The translations under genes were made by a program, and so were the position numbers. From positions 4,960,501 to 5,024,500 of the forward strand of contig NC_067295.1 of assembly GCF_020740795.1 (NCBI RefSeq): a stretch of DNA of 64,000 nt, in the 5' to 3' direction. The DNA comes from Apus apus. Taxonomy: Eukaryota > Chordata > Aves > Apodiformes > Apodidae. Below the pieces are notes generated by a model, which ran no database searches, was not told the origin of the DNA, and saw only the letters and a program-made list of their open reading frames with translations. Below, piece after piece: positions 47,401 to 58,085 of the stretch (within the stretch, counting starts at the first letter, position 1; each line of letters begins with the position of its first letter).

Positions 47401-50400
47401 TACATATTGATCTAAGAAATGCAGAGTGAAGGACTAAGGTTTTAATTGAACTTTCCATCTTTGTTTATAGATCTAACATCAGCAAGAAGTCTCTTTCTCT
47501 TGTGAGGTTTGCTTAAAATGTCAGTCATTTGGGCTAATACTTAACATGATCTAAGACTGTTTTGCCACCTCTGGATTTGGAATTGATTTAGAGAAATTTC
47601 CTAAGAGCTAGAGCTCAGGAACTTGCAGTACTTCAAGAAAAGAGCTCTTTAGAGCACTTTAAGAGTGTCAGCACTATTTCTAAATGTTCTCACTAATTTG
47701 GAACATCAGAGAGTTTGAGGGAGTCATAGTGTGGAACCACAGCAGATTTAGGGATACTAGTAATTTACTGGAAAACCTCTTCCTCTCCATTTTGTAGTCT
47801 CTTTCATCTTGGATGTGAATGAAATCTGACTTCATGTTTTTAATGGAAATTCTTACTCTCAGAAGGAATGTAGTTAGAAGAATGGCATCTCTATTCATAA
47901 TCAAAAAGGTGGCTGCCTTGGGAGTCTTGCCCCACCTTCCCACCACAAGGCCTCCAATCTTGCAGCCTCTGGGTCTGATTTCTTTCGTTTCTTCCTTTTG
48001 TATTTAGTGCAGCTGGTAGCAAAAAAATTTCTGGAAGTGCTGCTGATTGTTCAGGCTGTGTATTGATTTCTCCTCCCCCCCCTTTGTTAATTGCAGAGAT
48101 TCAAATGCTCGGTCTACAGGCGGTACAATGACTTTGTGGTGTTCCATGAGATGTTGCTGCAGAAGTTCCCATATCGGATGGTGCCAGCACTTCCACCCAA
48201 GAGGATGCTGGGAGGTAAACCTGGCTCTGTCTTTTCACTTCAGGGGTTGTGGTTCAAGCCTGGTCAAGGTGATACTGTTGAAAATAAATGTTTAAAAGAT
48301 CGAAAGTCTTTGCCTCTGCTTGGGTCAGAAAACAGCTCTGAGGTTATAGCACACAATTTGGAGGGGTGAATTATTGCCATCCTAGAAAATTCCTATATGT
48401 AAGTTATTAATGTAAAATGTAGAGTTTCTTCCCATGGAAATTCAATATCTAATAACTTTTCTTGTAAGATTTGAGGTGTAATTCTACAAAAGAGCATGGC
48501 AGAGTTGCAGGTTTTACAGGTGTTTTTTTTTTTAGGAAAATAGGTTATGATGGTCAGTGCTGTAGTGCTACAAGTGTAGAGCTGCTGCCCTGCTGTTGAA
48601 CAGCTCTGGTGTGTATTGCAGTGTTTTGTTTTGTGAAGTATTCAAAATAGAAAAGATTTGTGAAAATCCCATTGTTCTTCTGTAGTGAGAGAACAGTAAA
48701 GACAAAAAAATATTAAAAGCAGAGGAGTTGGTTGTGTAAAACCAGCAAAATTGCTTTTCCAGTGAGAACTTACTTGATCTGGTAGAATTAGTGTGGGATT
48801 CTGACCTCATAAACACCTAAGCAGGACTAGTGAACAGTGATGTCAAGTGAGCAGCTTCACCACTGCCCATTATAGAGTTACCTTGCACAGAAGCCTTATG
48901 ATTCAGGCAAGGTAATTCCACTGTATCAGTTTATGTAAAAACAATATTCTTTCTGGCAGATAAACCAATTCCTTAAAGTAGCTGTTGCTCTTTTTTGTCC
49001 CAGTTCTAAGAAGGGTCTTGTTGGTCTGCATAGGATAGCCAGGAACTAAGTACTGAGGCTGAAATCAGTGTGTCAGTTCATTCAAGTGCATTTTAGCTGT
49101 TAGAATAGAAGCCAATGAAGTATCCCCAGACTGAAAGCTCATCAAAGCTCCTTCGGTTACATCTTTCACTAATCTGAAATATTGGCAGTGGTTTTAAACT
49201 TTTATTATTTCAAGTGTTGCATAACTGTATGAGATCCTGCTGTGTTTTCTGCTTTATCTGTGAAAGAACAAGCTTTCTGCTGTCTTGTCTCCTGCCCATG
49301 CTGCTAAGCTTTAAGGTGTTTCAATAAATAGTAGATTTCATTGAAGGACTCCATGCTGCAGTGAAGAGGAATTGGTAAAGAGTGAGCAGAGCAAGGTGTA
49401 TTGTGAACTGGAACAAAGCAAAATAATAGTGCTGAGAAGCTTCCATGGTCATGTACTCTGATGATGGAATATAAATGATGAAAACCTTTCTTTTGAGGTT
49501 GTGAAAACCTGTCTGTTGAATCTTACCTGATACACTGTTCTCAGCCAGAATTTCCACTTCATGCAAAACCTGTAAGCAAAGTGACCTTCTCTGATTAATC
49601 AGAGTGGAGAAAGGATGCTTGAAAGAAGCTACGGCTACATCTCATTTGCTGTTTCCTTGCCTTGCCAATGTGTTGATATTTCTGTGCACTCATTGGTGCA
49701 TTTCTTTCCACGGGTATTATATGTTTAAGAAAAAAATGATAGGATTAGTTCCCAAACTGTGCCAGGAGTGGAGTTCTAATACAATCCAAAACTGTGTGAA
49801 GGCAGAGAGCAATGATTATCTTTAGTCCAGTGACTCTGCATATAGAAAAGCTGTTTAAATGGTCTTAATAGAAACTACAAACAGGAAAAAGGAAATTGAA
49901 TGGGGAGTTCTTGTTTCTGTGTAGGTTAATGGGCTGAAAAATGGAATTTCAGGACACAGGGTTTGATGGATTAGTATAAATGTGTGACTTGCCACTTCCT
50001 TAGTCCCAGAGCAGGATGGGCAAAGCTAGGTGGTTTTTATAATCTGTATTCTTTTCTATTAAGTTACACATATTTTCATGATGGTCTACTTTCATCTGTC
50101 TGTCAGGTGAAGAAGGATTGATAGTCTGCTCTGCTTGTTTTGGAGGGCAGCAGCAAAGTGAGGCAGATCATGTAGGGAGTGTGTAGATTACTTCAGAAAT
50201 CTATGTGTAAGCTAAAATATGAACAAAGCAAAATCAAGATCTGCACCCCTAATAACTGAAAAATCATTTCATGGATTCTCATTAGAGAGAGTTCATGCAG
50301 CCAGCAAACTCTCTGCTTAAGTGAGGCAAAATAATATTACCCTTTCGTGTTATGAAGGTGTTGTCACGGGTAAGGGCATTCCTTCAATTTCATTCTGTGC

Positions 50401-53400
50401 TGCTTTCTTTTCCTTCCGATTTATTTTAGTTTAATTTTGTATCTTTCCTGAAAAACTCCAGGATTTTTTATTTACTGCTTTGCTGCAGTATCATCAAATG
50501 GAAACTCCTGCTTCAAGAAGATGAGTTGATAGGACAAGGAGTAATGGATACAAGTTGGAGCATAGGAGGTTTAAGAGGAATATCAGGAAAAATTTTTTTA
50601 CTGTAAGAGTGACAGAGCACTGGAACAGGCTGCCCAGAGAGGTTGTGGAGTCTCCTTCGCTGGAGACATTCAAAACCCGCCTGGATGCCTTCCTGTGTGA
50701 TGTACTCTAGGTGGCCCTGCTCTGGCAGGGGGGTTGGACTAGATGATCTTTCGAGGTCCCTTCCAACCCCTAGGATTCTATGATTCTATGATTCTATGAA
50801 CTGTTTTAGTTGGACAAGGACAGACTGGGTGGGTGTACTGCAGGTTGCTGTGCAGGTCTCTCAAAGTACTTTCTGACATCTTGCCTGAAAAAGATGGGCA
50901 CTGATCTTGAACAATCAACTAAAAAAAACAAACCACCCCTTTTTTCTCTCTCTAGCACCAAAATGCTTAAAAGTTTGGAGGAGTGACAGTTGAGGGTACA
51001 GCACACTGAAGATAATTATTGAGAATAATGAGCAAAAAAACCACATAATTATTTGTGAGATGCAGGGGCAAGAAGCTGTTTTGTGTATTTCCCAGGACTC
51101 CCAAAAATATTGAGATCCTCTCTGGGGACCAGTTATGAAATTGATTCAGAGGAAGAAAACTCTTTGTATGCCCACAGTTTGTAAGTGGAGGCTTCAGGCC
51201 TTAGACTTGGTTGTTTATCCTGCTTACCTGACCCATCCTGTGAAAATAAATACACATAGCTATAAATGCTGGATTTCAATAAGATATAAAGAACCACTTG
51301 AAGGAAATTTATTCTGGTGGTCAATCCAAAAGGTCTGGCTTGGGGAGCAGACAGACTACAGGTGATCACTCTTTTTTTGTTGTTGTTGTTATTGTGATTT
51401 GGTTTTTTTTGTAGTGCTTTAGCAAAGGTTATAAGTCCAAAGAAATAACTGGACTGAATGCTTTCCTTTTTCTCCTTCTGAGCAGCTCCAATATATGCAT
51501 TAATTGAAATTTCATGTTTCTTCCTGTAGCTGATCGAGAATTCATAGAATCTCGGAGGAGGGCGCTGAAGCGGTTTATAAACCTGGTGGCTCGACATCCC
51601 CCTTTCTCAGAAGATGTGCTCCTGAAACTCTTTCTGTCTTTCAGTGGCTCAGTGAGTACTTGTGAGCAGTAGTCTGGAGTTTAGATATCTTCCTGTAACT
51701 GCTTTTCTGGGCACAGAGTTCATTGTTGCTTTTGACCTACACATTGTTGCTCCCCATGATGGGGAGAGTTTTCTCTCAGTAGATATTTTTACAGCTGGAA
51801 AGTGGAAGGTAATTTCACTCAATGCCAAGAGTATAGTATTTTGAAAATTATAGCTCTTCTTGGCTTCTTCTTGAATTAAACCTAACCTGGATAAAGCTGT
51901 GTCAGCTAAGTTGTGCCTTACTATTGCAACGTATCTGAGACCTGTGGGAACTGCCTGTGCGTTACTTAGTTCTTTCATGCTCATTTGATCCTGTTTCTTT
52001 TCCAGGATGTACAGAATAAGCTAAGAGAGTTGGTCCAGGGAGTAGGAGATGAATTTATGACCTGCAGATTAGCTACACAGGCCAAGGTATGTATATGAAT
52101 TTCTTGCAACATATTATTCTGATTTAAACGGCTCTCTCCTCCAGGTGGATCACTTGTAGCATTTGTTGTGTGATGGACACCTTAGGAGAGAGTTGTTTCC
52201 AAAGTTTGAAGGACTTTTAAGCTTGTAATTGTATTGAATAGATCAAATAAATACTTGACTCTTAAGGGTCTGATAATTCTAGTTAAATGCTGTTTCATTA
52301 ATATGATAAGGATTAAACAATGAATCCTACTCAGAAGGTGTTTTGCATTAATTACTTGTACTTGCAAAACAAACATATGCACATACTGCACAATTAAAAG
52401 CTAGTATCTAGATTGATATCTTCCCCACGTGTTCATGCCCTCATTCTATCTGTTGGCTTCTCCCTGTGGCAGAATCACTTGTACTGTTACAGAGAAGTTA
52501 GGTACAAGTTCTCCATATATCTGTTTATACCAGTGATTAGTCCTATGGCAAGTTTTAAGCACACATTCCCTGTGTTCATTGAGCAATTTTAAAGGAAGTT
52601 GTTCTTCAGGTTCCTGCAATGCTAGCAGAAGGTTTTGCAATGGGAGCTTAATTCAGGCTTTTACAGGTCAGAAACAGCTGAACTTTCATCAAATCATAGA
52701 ATGGTGAAGGTTGGAAGGGACCTTAAAGACCATCAGGTTCCAACCTCCCTTCCATGAGCACAGACACCTTGCACTAGACCAGACTGCACAAACCCTCATC
52801 CAACCTGGCATGTACATGCTTGACTTTGCCAGGCTGGCAGTTCCTAGTTACCCTCAGGTCAGAGCCTGTGAGATTGAAACCTCACAAACCCCATTTTGAC
52901 TGATAGTGGACTGGCAGATTTTGCCAACTCTGTCTACGCTGGGTATGTGAACCTCATTCTGCCTCTTAAAATTAGGGGTGTTTTTATGACATCTGGCTTG
53001 GACACCTAAATTGTGAAGCCCCAGTCTCTTCAGGGTTGTTACAGCACAGTGTGAGAGAGCAAGCACAAGAGGGAAACCTGTCTGGCTCTGCTGACTGGAT
53101 GGTGTGTCCACAACTACTGTATGTGGATGTGCCTCGGATTTGTCCATTAGTAACCTCTCCTGCACTTCTTCAGGACTTCCTTCCAGCTGACATACAGGCC
53201 CAGTTTGCTGCCAGCAGGGAGCTCATCAGAAATATTTATAACAGCTTCTATAAGCTTCGGGACCGTGCAGAGAGGATAGCTTCTCGAGCCATTGATAACG
53301 CCTCGGATCTGCTCATATTTGGCAAGGAGCTAAGGTAGGCTGGGAGGCAGAGGGTTTGCTAATGTCAATGTTTCTGCTGCTTTAGAACTCAAACCTGTTG

Positions 53401-56400
53401 CAAGGTTTACCTGCAAAGGATCTGGTAAGAATGGGTATTTCAGTACATGCTGTAGGTCATAATCACATTTTTCCTGCTCTAAAAGGTGCAAATGCATGCT
53501 TTCCACTCAGGCTGCATTCCACAGAGCAAGAGAAAGGAAAATATAAAAATACCTTGAAATTTTGGTACTTGTTCTAGTGTCTCTTCCCCCAGTGCATACA
53601 CAGCTCTGCATGTGTGATTGTGCAGTAGTAGCTTAGCACTGTGAGCTGTTTAGACAGATTTGAAATCCTGAACTACTCTCTGCTAATAAGTGTATCTACT
53701 TAGTGGAATTTATATCCTAGATTTGAATCCTGCTTATCTCCTCCTAGTGCTTTGGGCTCAGACACTACACCACTTCCTTCCTGGGCTGCTTTGAATAACA
53801 GCACATGGGGGACTCTGAAACAAGCCTTGAAGGGTCTGTCTGTTGAATTTGCACTTCTGGCAGATAAGGCTGTGCAGCAGGTGAGTTCTTTACTTTTTTT
53901 TTGTTGTAAAATAAAGAAGGTGTATTGCTTCCTGAGTTTCATCTTGATTCATGAGCTTCGTGGATATAGGAACTTAAAGAGTTAGGAGGGAGACTGTAGC
54001 CCAAACTCACATCCTCAACCACCAGCCTGCTTGTTCAAGCTTGAATGAAAAGCCTGGACTGTGTTTAAATGGGAAAAAATACAATGGCTAAGGGAAAAGC
54101 CTGCTTTCATTTTTAATTTGAAATGGTTACTGGACAAGTTAAGCTGTACTACTGTACTGAGCTGTCCAAAAGTCCTGTGTTCTGTCTTATTAATCTGCTA
54201 CAAAGAATCTGGAAAAACTTCTGAATCAAAATTTGACATTCATGTACTTAAACAGTACATAAGAGTCATTCAGATAGAAGTGTGATATTACTGTGCAAGT
54301 GTGTGGTGTGATAATGACTGTTACAATAATATGAGAGCATGACAGTCTGTGAGGGAACAGTAATAATTTTGTCTTCATCTCATTGTGTTAAAGTACTCAG
54401 CATGCTTTTATAGATCAGGTCTTTTTCCTTCAGAGTTTATGCTCCAGAGAGCATTAGTGATACAGGAAGAAAAGACAGTATTTAGTAAAATAAAAGAAAA
54501 ACAGGTAGTGACATTTGGCTCGGTGTCTCATCTCTGCCTTCTGATGCATGAACTATTATGGGGAACATTCAGGTATTTATGGCTCTAATGGATAAGTTAT
54601 CTTTGTAAGAAGGGAAGATGAAAGATTGGAGGAATCTGCAAGAGCAAGAAATTCCAGGCAGAGAGAGCTGAAAGGACTGACACACAGGGCTGTGAAACTA
54701 ACTCCCCTCGTTATAATGATCAGTCAATTGGAAAAGCTGTTCCTGCTCCAGTTAGATCTTTGTGCTGCATACTGAAGACTAAACACTCCAGTGCCATCTG
54801 AAAGATTTTTGATGCAGTTGTGTGAGCGTTGATGTCTCCTGGAGAATACAGTGGAGGCCTGTGTGGTGTAAGGATGGGAAGAGCTGTGCTTTTGGTTCTC
54901 GCCAGGCTTACATAAAATGTACTTTTTCCTTGTTTTCTAGGGTAAACAGGAAGAGAATGATGTGGTGGAGAAGCTGAACCTTTTCCTGGATTTACTCCAG
55001 TCCTATAAAGTGAGCTCTACTGTTCTTCTGCCAGTGAGAAAGTTGTTTAGAGCAAGCTTGTGCTCTGTAGAGGGTGTAACGCCAACTGGATGGAAAACTG
55101 TCTGGGAGGCCAGTTCAGAGGCAAATTGGGTGTCTGGCAGAGGGAGGGGAGTGGCTGTTGGCCTTAGTTAGCTCTGTAGCCTCACTGATCAGCTCATCTT
55201 GTGATGAGAATTTGCCAAACAACAAACCCTGCAAGTAATTTAAAAATATGACTGTTTGAACTGAGTGGATCAGCTAACTTTCTTCCAGATTGGGCTGCTG
55301 GGCTGTCCTTGCCGAAATTAGTTCAGTTGCAAAGGAAAGAATTGTTGTTAATACTAATCTTTTGGTCTAAGGTGAATTTTTATTTATTTATTTATTTTTA
55401 GAAGCACCCCCTGAAACTGTATGTGGCAGCCTCTCCTGATGTTCTCAGGCCTGGACTGAAATAGAAGGACACTGACAAGCTCTTACCACAGTTAATTGCC
55501 AGCACTTAATATTGAGAAGGGCAAAAAAAAGATAAGAGGCCCAGTAAGATCCAGAGTGTTGGCAGAGGTGATGCTGCAGGTTGCCTCTTAAGCTTGCTGG
55601 CCTAGGTCCAAGCAGTTTGGTTTCTTGACTTCTGAGCTGCCAATGTTTTTTTGACCCTCTTGAAAAAAAAGAAACAAAAATTTGCAGCATTGAAATTACA
55701 TGAAGTGTGACCGTGCGTTTGTGTTCCTGAGGTACTTGTCTTGCGTGCTTGGTGTCCCTTAGCTTCCACTAAGTACCTGTTCTCCTTTTCCCATCAAGGA
55801 CCTGTGTGAAAGACATGAGAAGGGGGTATTGCACAAGCACCAGCGAGCACTGCACAAGTACAGCATGATGAAGAAGCAGATGATGAGTGCCACTGTGCAG
55901 AACAAAGAACCGGAATCGGTGGAGCAACTGGAGTCTCGGATTGTGGAGGTGGGAGAGATGCCTGGGAGAGCAAAGGGTGGTACAGGCCTGACTCCTGTAA
56001 TGGTGCCACTATGTAGCTCAGTCATGTTTCCAGAAAGCCATTCGACTGAAAGGGTAACCTGTGCTCTGGGTAGCTGGGGCTACTTGCTGTGCTGCATGGG
56101 AGATGCGTTTGTTTCCCTCACCACCTGTTACTGGCTCTTTGGCGACGAGTCTGTTGCAGGAGCTGTGGAAAACAACAGCCTGCATGATGGAAAGTGCAGT
56201 TGCTGTCCCATCAAATGGGCTCAGGGACCACCTCTTTTAGGTTGTGGTGTGTGTTTGAATTGCTAGTATGGTGAGGAATGCTGTCTTTTCCTCCTTGGCA
56301 CCTTCTTCCTGACAGTGTATTTCACTCAATTCCTCTTCTTTCAGCAAGAAAATGCTATCCTAACCATGGAGCTGCGGAATTACTTCTCCCTGTACTGCCT

Positions 56401-57294
56401 GCATCAGGAGACACAGCTTATCCACATCTACCTGCCTCTCACCTCTCACATTCTGGGGGCCTTCGTCAACTCCCAGATCCAGGGTCACAAAGAGGTGAGT
56501 TCTCCTGGACACTATTCTTTTTCCCAAAATACAAATGAGAATTTGAATGTATTTGGTTTCACCTGTAGGTTTTTCCTCCTCTAATCATCTGTCCAGCTTG
56601 GCTCTTTATAACTTCTTAAAATGTCACCCAAGGTCTTCCCAGTTTGGGGTGAGAATCAAACCTGGCCTCTAACCTCTCTAGAAAACTGCAGCAAGTTGCT
56701 GTGTTGTTTTTTTTTTTCATTCTTGTCTCAGCTGCAGATGGCCTTGCCCTACAGGTAGCTGAAGAAGACCCAACCATTAAACAACTAGCTATTCTGTGAT
56801 GAACAATGTGTGTTTGATGGATAAATCTGTTTTTTGTTGTGCTACACAGAAATTCTATCACAAGGAACAACTTCCTTGTTTTTGCTCTAAATCTAGAAAC
56901 TCCCTTTTGTTAATCCCTAAATATGACCTTCAGCGTTCCCTGTGTACAGACTTTTCTGCATTCCTCCTCCAGCTTCCTTCCTTCCCTGCAGTGAAGGAAT
57001 TTGACCAACATATGGGGTATCTCCCTTCCATGCACGCTGTCAAATCATCAGAGAGCTGCATTATAGCACCAGTCGAGTGTTGTGCTTTGGAGTACTCTGA
57101 AACAGCTGCTAAAACACAGTGTGGTGAGATGATTGCCTGCCATGTTGTTATGTCTGTTTTCTCTCTTTTCCCACTCATAGATGAGTAAAGTTTGGAATGA
57201 ATTGAAGCCGAAGTTGAGCTGCCTCTTCGTGGGATCTAGCAATATGCCAACTCCACCATTGTCACCTCCAGAGGGAAACTTCTTCTCCAATTAA
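37893..57294 (+). CDS. SNX8: SNX8, sorting nexin 8 (complete)
   Basis: Join: 37893-37950, 45974-46164, 48097-48214, 51530-51651, 52006-52086, 53174-53334, 53748-53880, 54941-55009, 55799-55948, 56345-56494, 57181-57294. It totals 1347 nt, 448 residues (human 465 as I recall). The N-terminus is short and Ala/Gly/Pro-rich. A PX domain covers about 58-163 with RRYNDF (91-96) and the PPK loop (116-118), which binds phosphoinositides on early endosomes. The C-terminal part (about 180-430) is helical and BAR-like: [52 protein letters not shown]8 acts in endosome-to-Golgi sorting. All introns are GT-AG and in frame. The ATG at 37893 is the first in frame; a second Met at codon 6 is possible. The tail ends PEGNFFSN and differs from human. 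Confidence 0.97.
40826..40926. repeat. A/C-rich low-complexity tract
   Basis: About 100 nt almost without G on the plus strand: A runs separated by CC or CCCC. Confidence 0.8.
43879..43893. repeat. (GT)n microsatellite
   Basis: Seven and a half perfect GT units in SNX8 intron 1. Confidence 0.9.
45974..46164 (+). CDS. SNX8: SNX8 coding exon 2 (PX start)
   Basis: Residues 20-83: [13 protein letters not shown], then [20 protein letters not shown], the first PX strands. Acceptor tttag, donor gtaatg. Confidence 0.96.
46165..48096. other. SNX8 intron 2
   Basis: 1.9 kb of unremarkable intron sequence. Confidence 0.75.
48097..48214 (+). CDS. SNX8: SNX8 coding exon 3 (PX)
   Basis: Residues 84-122: [37 protein letters not shown]. 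Carries the phosphoinositide-binding RRYNDF motif. Acceptor tgcag, donor gtaaac. Confidence 0.97.
48215..51529. other. SNX8 intron 3
   Basis: 3.3 kb intron; only the CR1 copy at about 50530-50800 is recognised. Confidence 0.8.
50530..50800 (+). mobile_element. CR1 LINE 3' end (sense orientation)
   Basis: Contains GAGCACTGGAACAGGCTGCC, GTTGGACTAGATGATCTTTC and GGTCCCTTCCAACCCC, then ends with three ATTCTATG units at 50775-50798, the diagnostic CR1 3' terminus. It is 5'-truncated with no ORF. Confidence 0.95.
51530..51651 (+). CDS. SNX8: SNX8 coding exon 4 (PX end)
   Basis: Residues 123-163: [20 protein letters not shown] then [10 protein letters not shown]. Acceptor tgtag, donor gtgagt. Confidence 0.96.
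52006..52086 (+). CDS. SNX8: SNX8 coding exon 5
   Basis: 27 codons, residues 164-190: [23 protein letters not shown]. Acceptor tccag, donor gtatgt. Confidence 0.95.
52087..53173. other. SNX8 intron 5
   Basis: Holds the reverse CR1 fragment; otherwise nothing recognised. Confidence 0.75.
52692..52809 (-). mobile_element. CR1 LINE 3'-end fragment (reverse orientation)
   Basis: ATCATAGAATGGTGAAGG, AGGGACCTTAAAGACCATC and CTCATCCAACCTGG are the reverse complement of the CR1 3' end. Located in SNX8 intron 5. Confidence 0.9.
53174..53334 (+). CDS. SNX8: SNX8 coding exon 6
   Basis: Residues 191-243 plus two bases: [40 protein letters not shown]. Acceptor ttcag, donor gtaggc. Confidence 0.96.
53748..53880 (+). 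CDS. SNX8: SNX8 coding exon 7
   Basis: Residues 244-288: [19 protein letters not shown] and [18 protein letters not shown]. Acceptor cctag, donor gtgagt. Confidence 0.96.
53881..54940. other. SNX8 intron 7
   Basis: 1.06 kb, nothing recognised. Confidence 0.7.
54941..55009 (+). CDS. SNX8: SNX8 coding exon 8
   Basis: 23 codons, [20 protein letters not shown] then SYK. Acceptor tctag; donor gtgagc follows AAA. Confidence 0.95.
55010..55798. other. SNX8 intron 8
   Basis: Contains a TTTA repeat at 55377-55399 that resembles a splice acceptor tract (ends TTTTTAG) but no exon follows in frame. Confidence 0.7.
55377..55399. repeat. (TTTA)n microsatellite
   Basis: About five TTTA units in SNX8 intron 8. 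Confidence 0.9.
55799..55948 (+). CDS. SNX8: SNX8 coding exon 9
   Basis: 50 codons, residues 312-361: [40 protein letters not shown]. Acceptor tcaag, donor gtggga. Confidence 0.95.
56345..56494 (+). CDS. SNX8: SNX8 coding exon 10
   Basis: 50 codons, residues 362-411: [31 protein letters not shown]. Acceptor ttcag, donor gtgagt. Confidence 0.96.
57181..57294 (+). CDS. SNX8: SNX8 coding exon 11 and stop
   Basis: 37 codons then [21 protein letters not shown], then a Pro-rich [10 protein letters not shown] tail. The motor of the alignment ends near PPLSPPE; the last residues are lineage-specific. Acceptor atag. Confidence 0.94.
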   Translation: MSKVWNELKPKLSCLFVGSSNMPTPPLSPPEGNFFSN

Positions 57295-58085
57295 TGCTCT
57301 GAGCATCTAGCATGGAGCAAGAAGTGCAATCAAGGAAGGGGTGGAACTTCTACCTCCAGATGTTAGAATGAATCCTCCAGACAGCTTTTTTTCTTTTTTT
57401 AATTTTATTTTTTTTATACTGCTGCTTTGAGCTGCTCTCTGATTTAGACAGACTGGATGTGGGGCAGAACATTCAGATGTAAAGACAACCTCTTAGTTTT
57501 CAAATGCTCTGGGGCAGAGCTGGTGTTCATTATCCTGCAGACACTCTTCATGGGGTCAGGGAGTGACCTGGTGCAGTGAGTGTTGCAGTGTTGTTGCTGA
57601 TGCCTCTGCATCTTGTGCTACCAGTCCTCCAGTAATGTGTGTCCTCACACATGCTGACACATCTCTGCGCATCTCTGAGGTGCTGAGATGAACAGGGTAT
57701 TTGCAGCACCTGCTTGCAGTTAGAGATGGATTGCCTTTTAAGCTTGGGAGGGCCTGTGTTAGAGGCACAAGGAAAGCTGAAAGCCATCCCCCATCCCATT
57801 GAGGGGTGTCTGGATTTTGTTTCTTACTGCTAGACCTTAGTGCAAAGTATGTGACTGAGGTGGTTGGATTTGCTAACCCAGCTGGGGAAGGGGCAGTGCT
57901 GCAGTGTGACTATCATTTTCCCAGTGAGGCTTGGCAGTTTGGATTTGTCAGTGTGTTTCAGTTCATGGTTGCAGGGCAGCCCTGGAATTTGCTCCTGTTT
58001 TTCAGTTTGGGTTCAGGAACTTAAAGGAGTTTGTCTGGCATAAATGAAAAAATAATTGAATAAAACACTCCTTAATTGTAAGCCA
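57295..58085 (+). other. SNX8: SNX8 3' UTR (probable extent)
   Basis: Non-coding run from the stop to just past an AATAAA at 58059-58064. It includes a T-rich stretch at about 57388-57417. The cleavage site is inferred. Confidence 0.6.
58059..58064 (+). terminator. SNX8 poly(A) signal AATAAA
   Basis: First canonical AATAAA seen downstream of the SNX8 stop, about 765 nt away. Confidence 0.6.
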
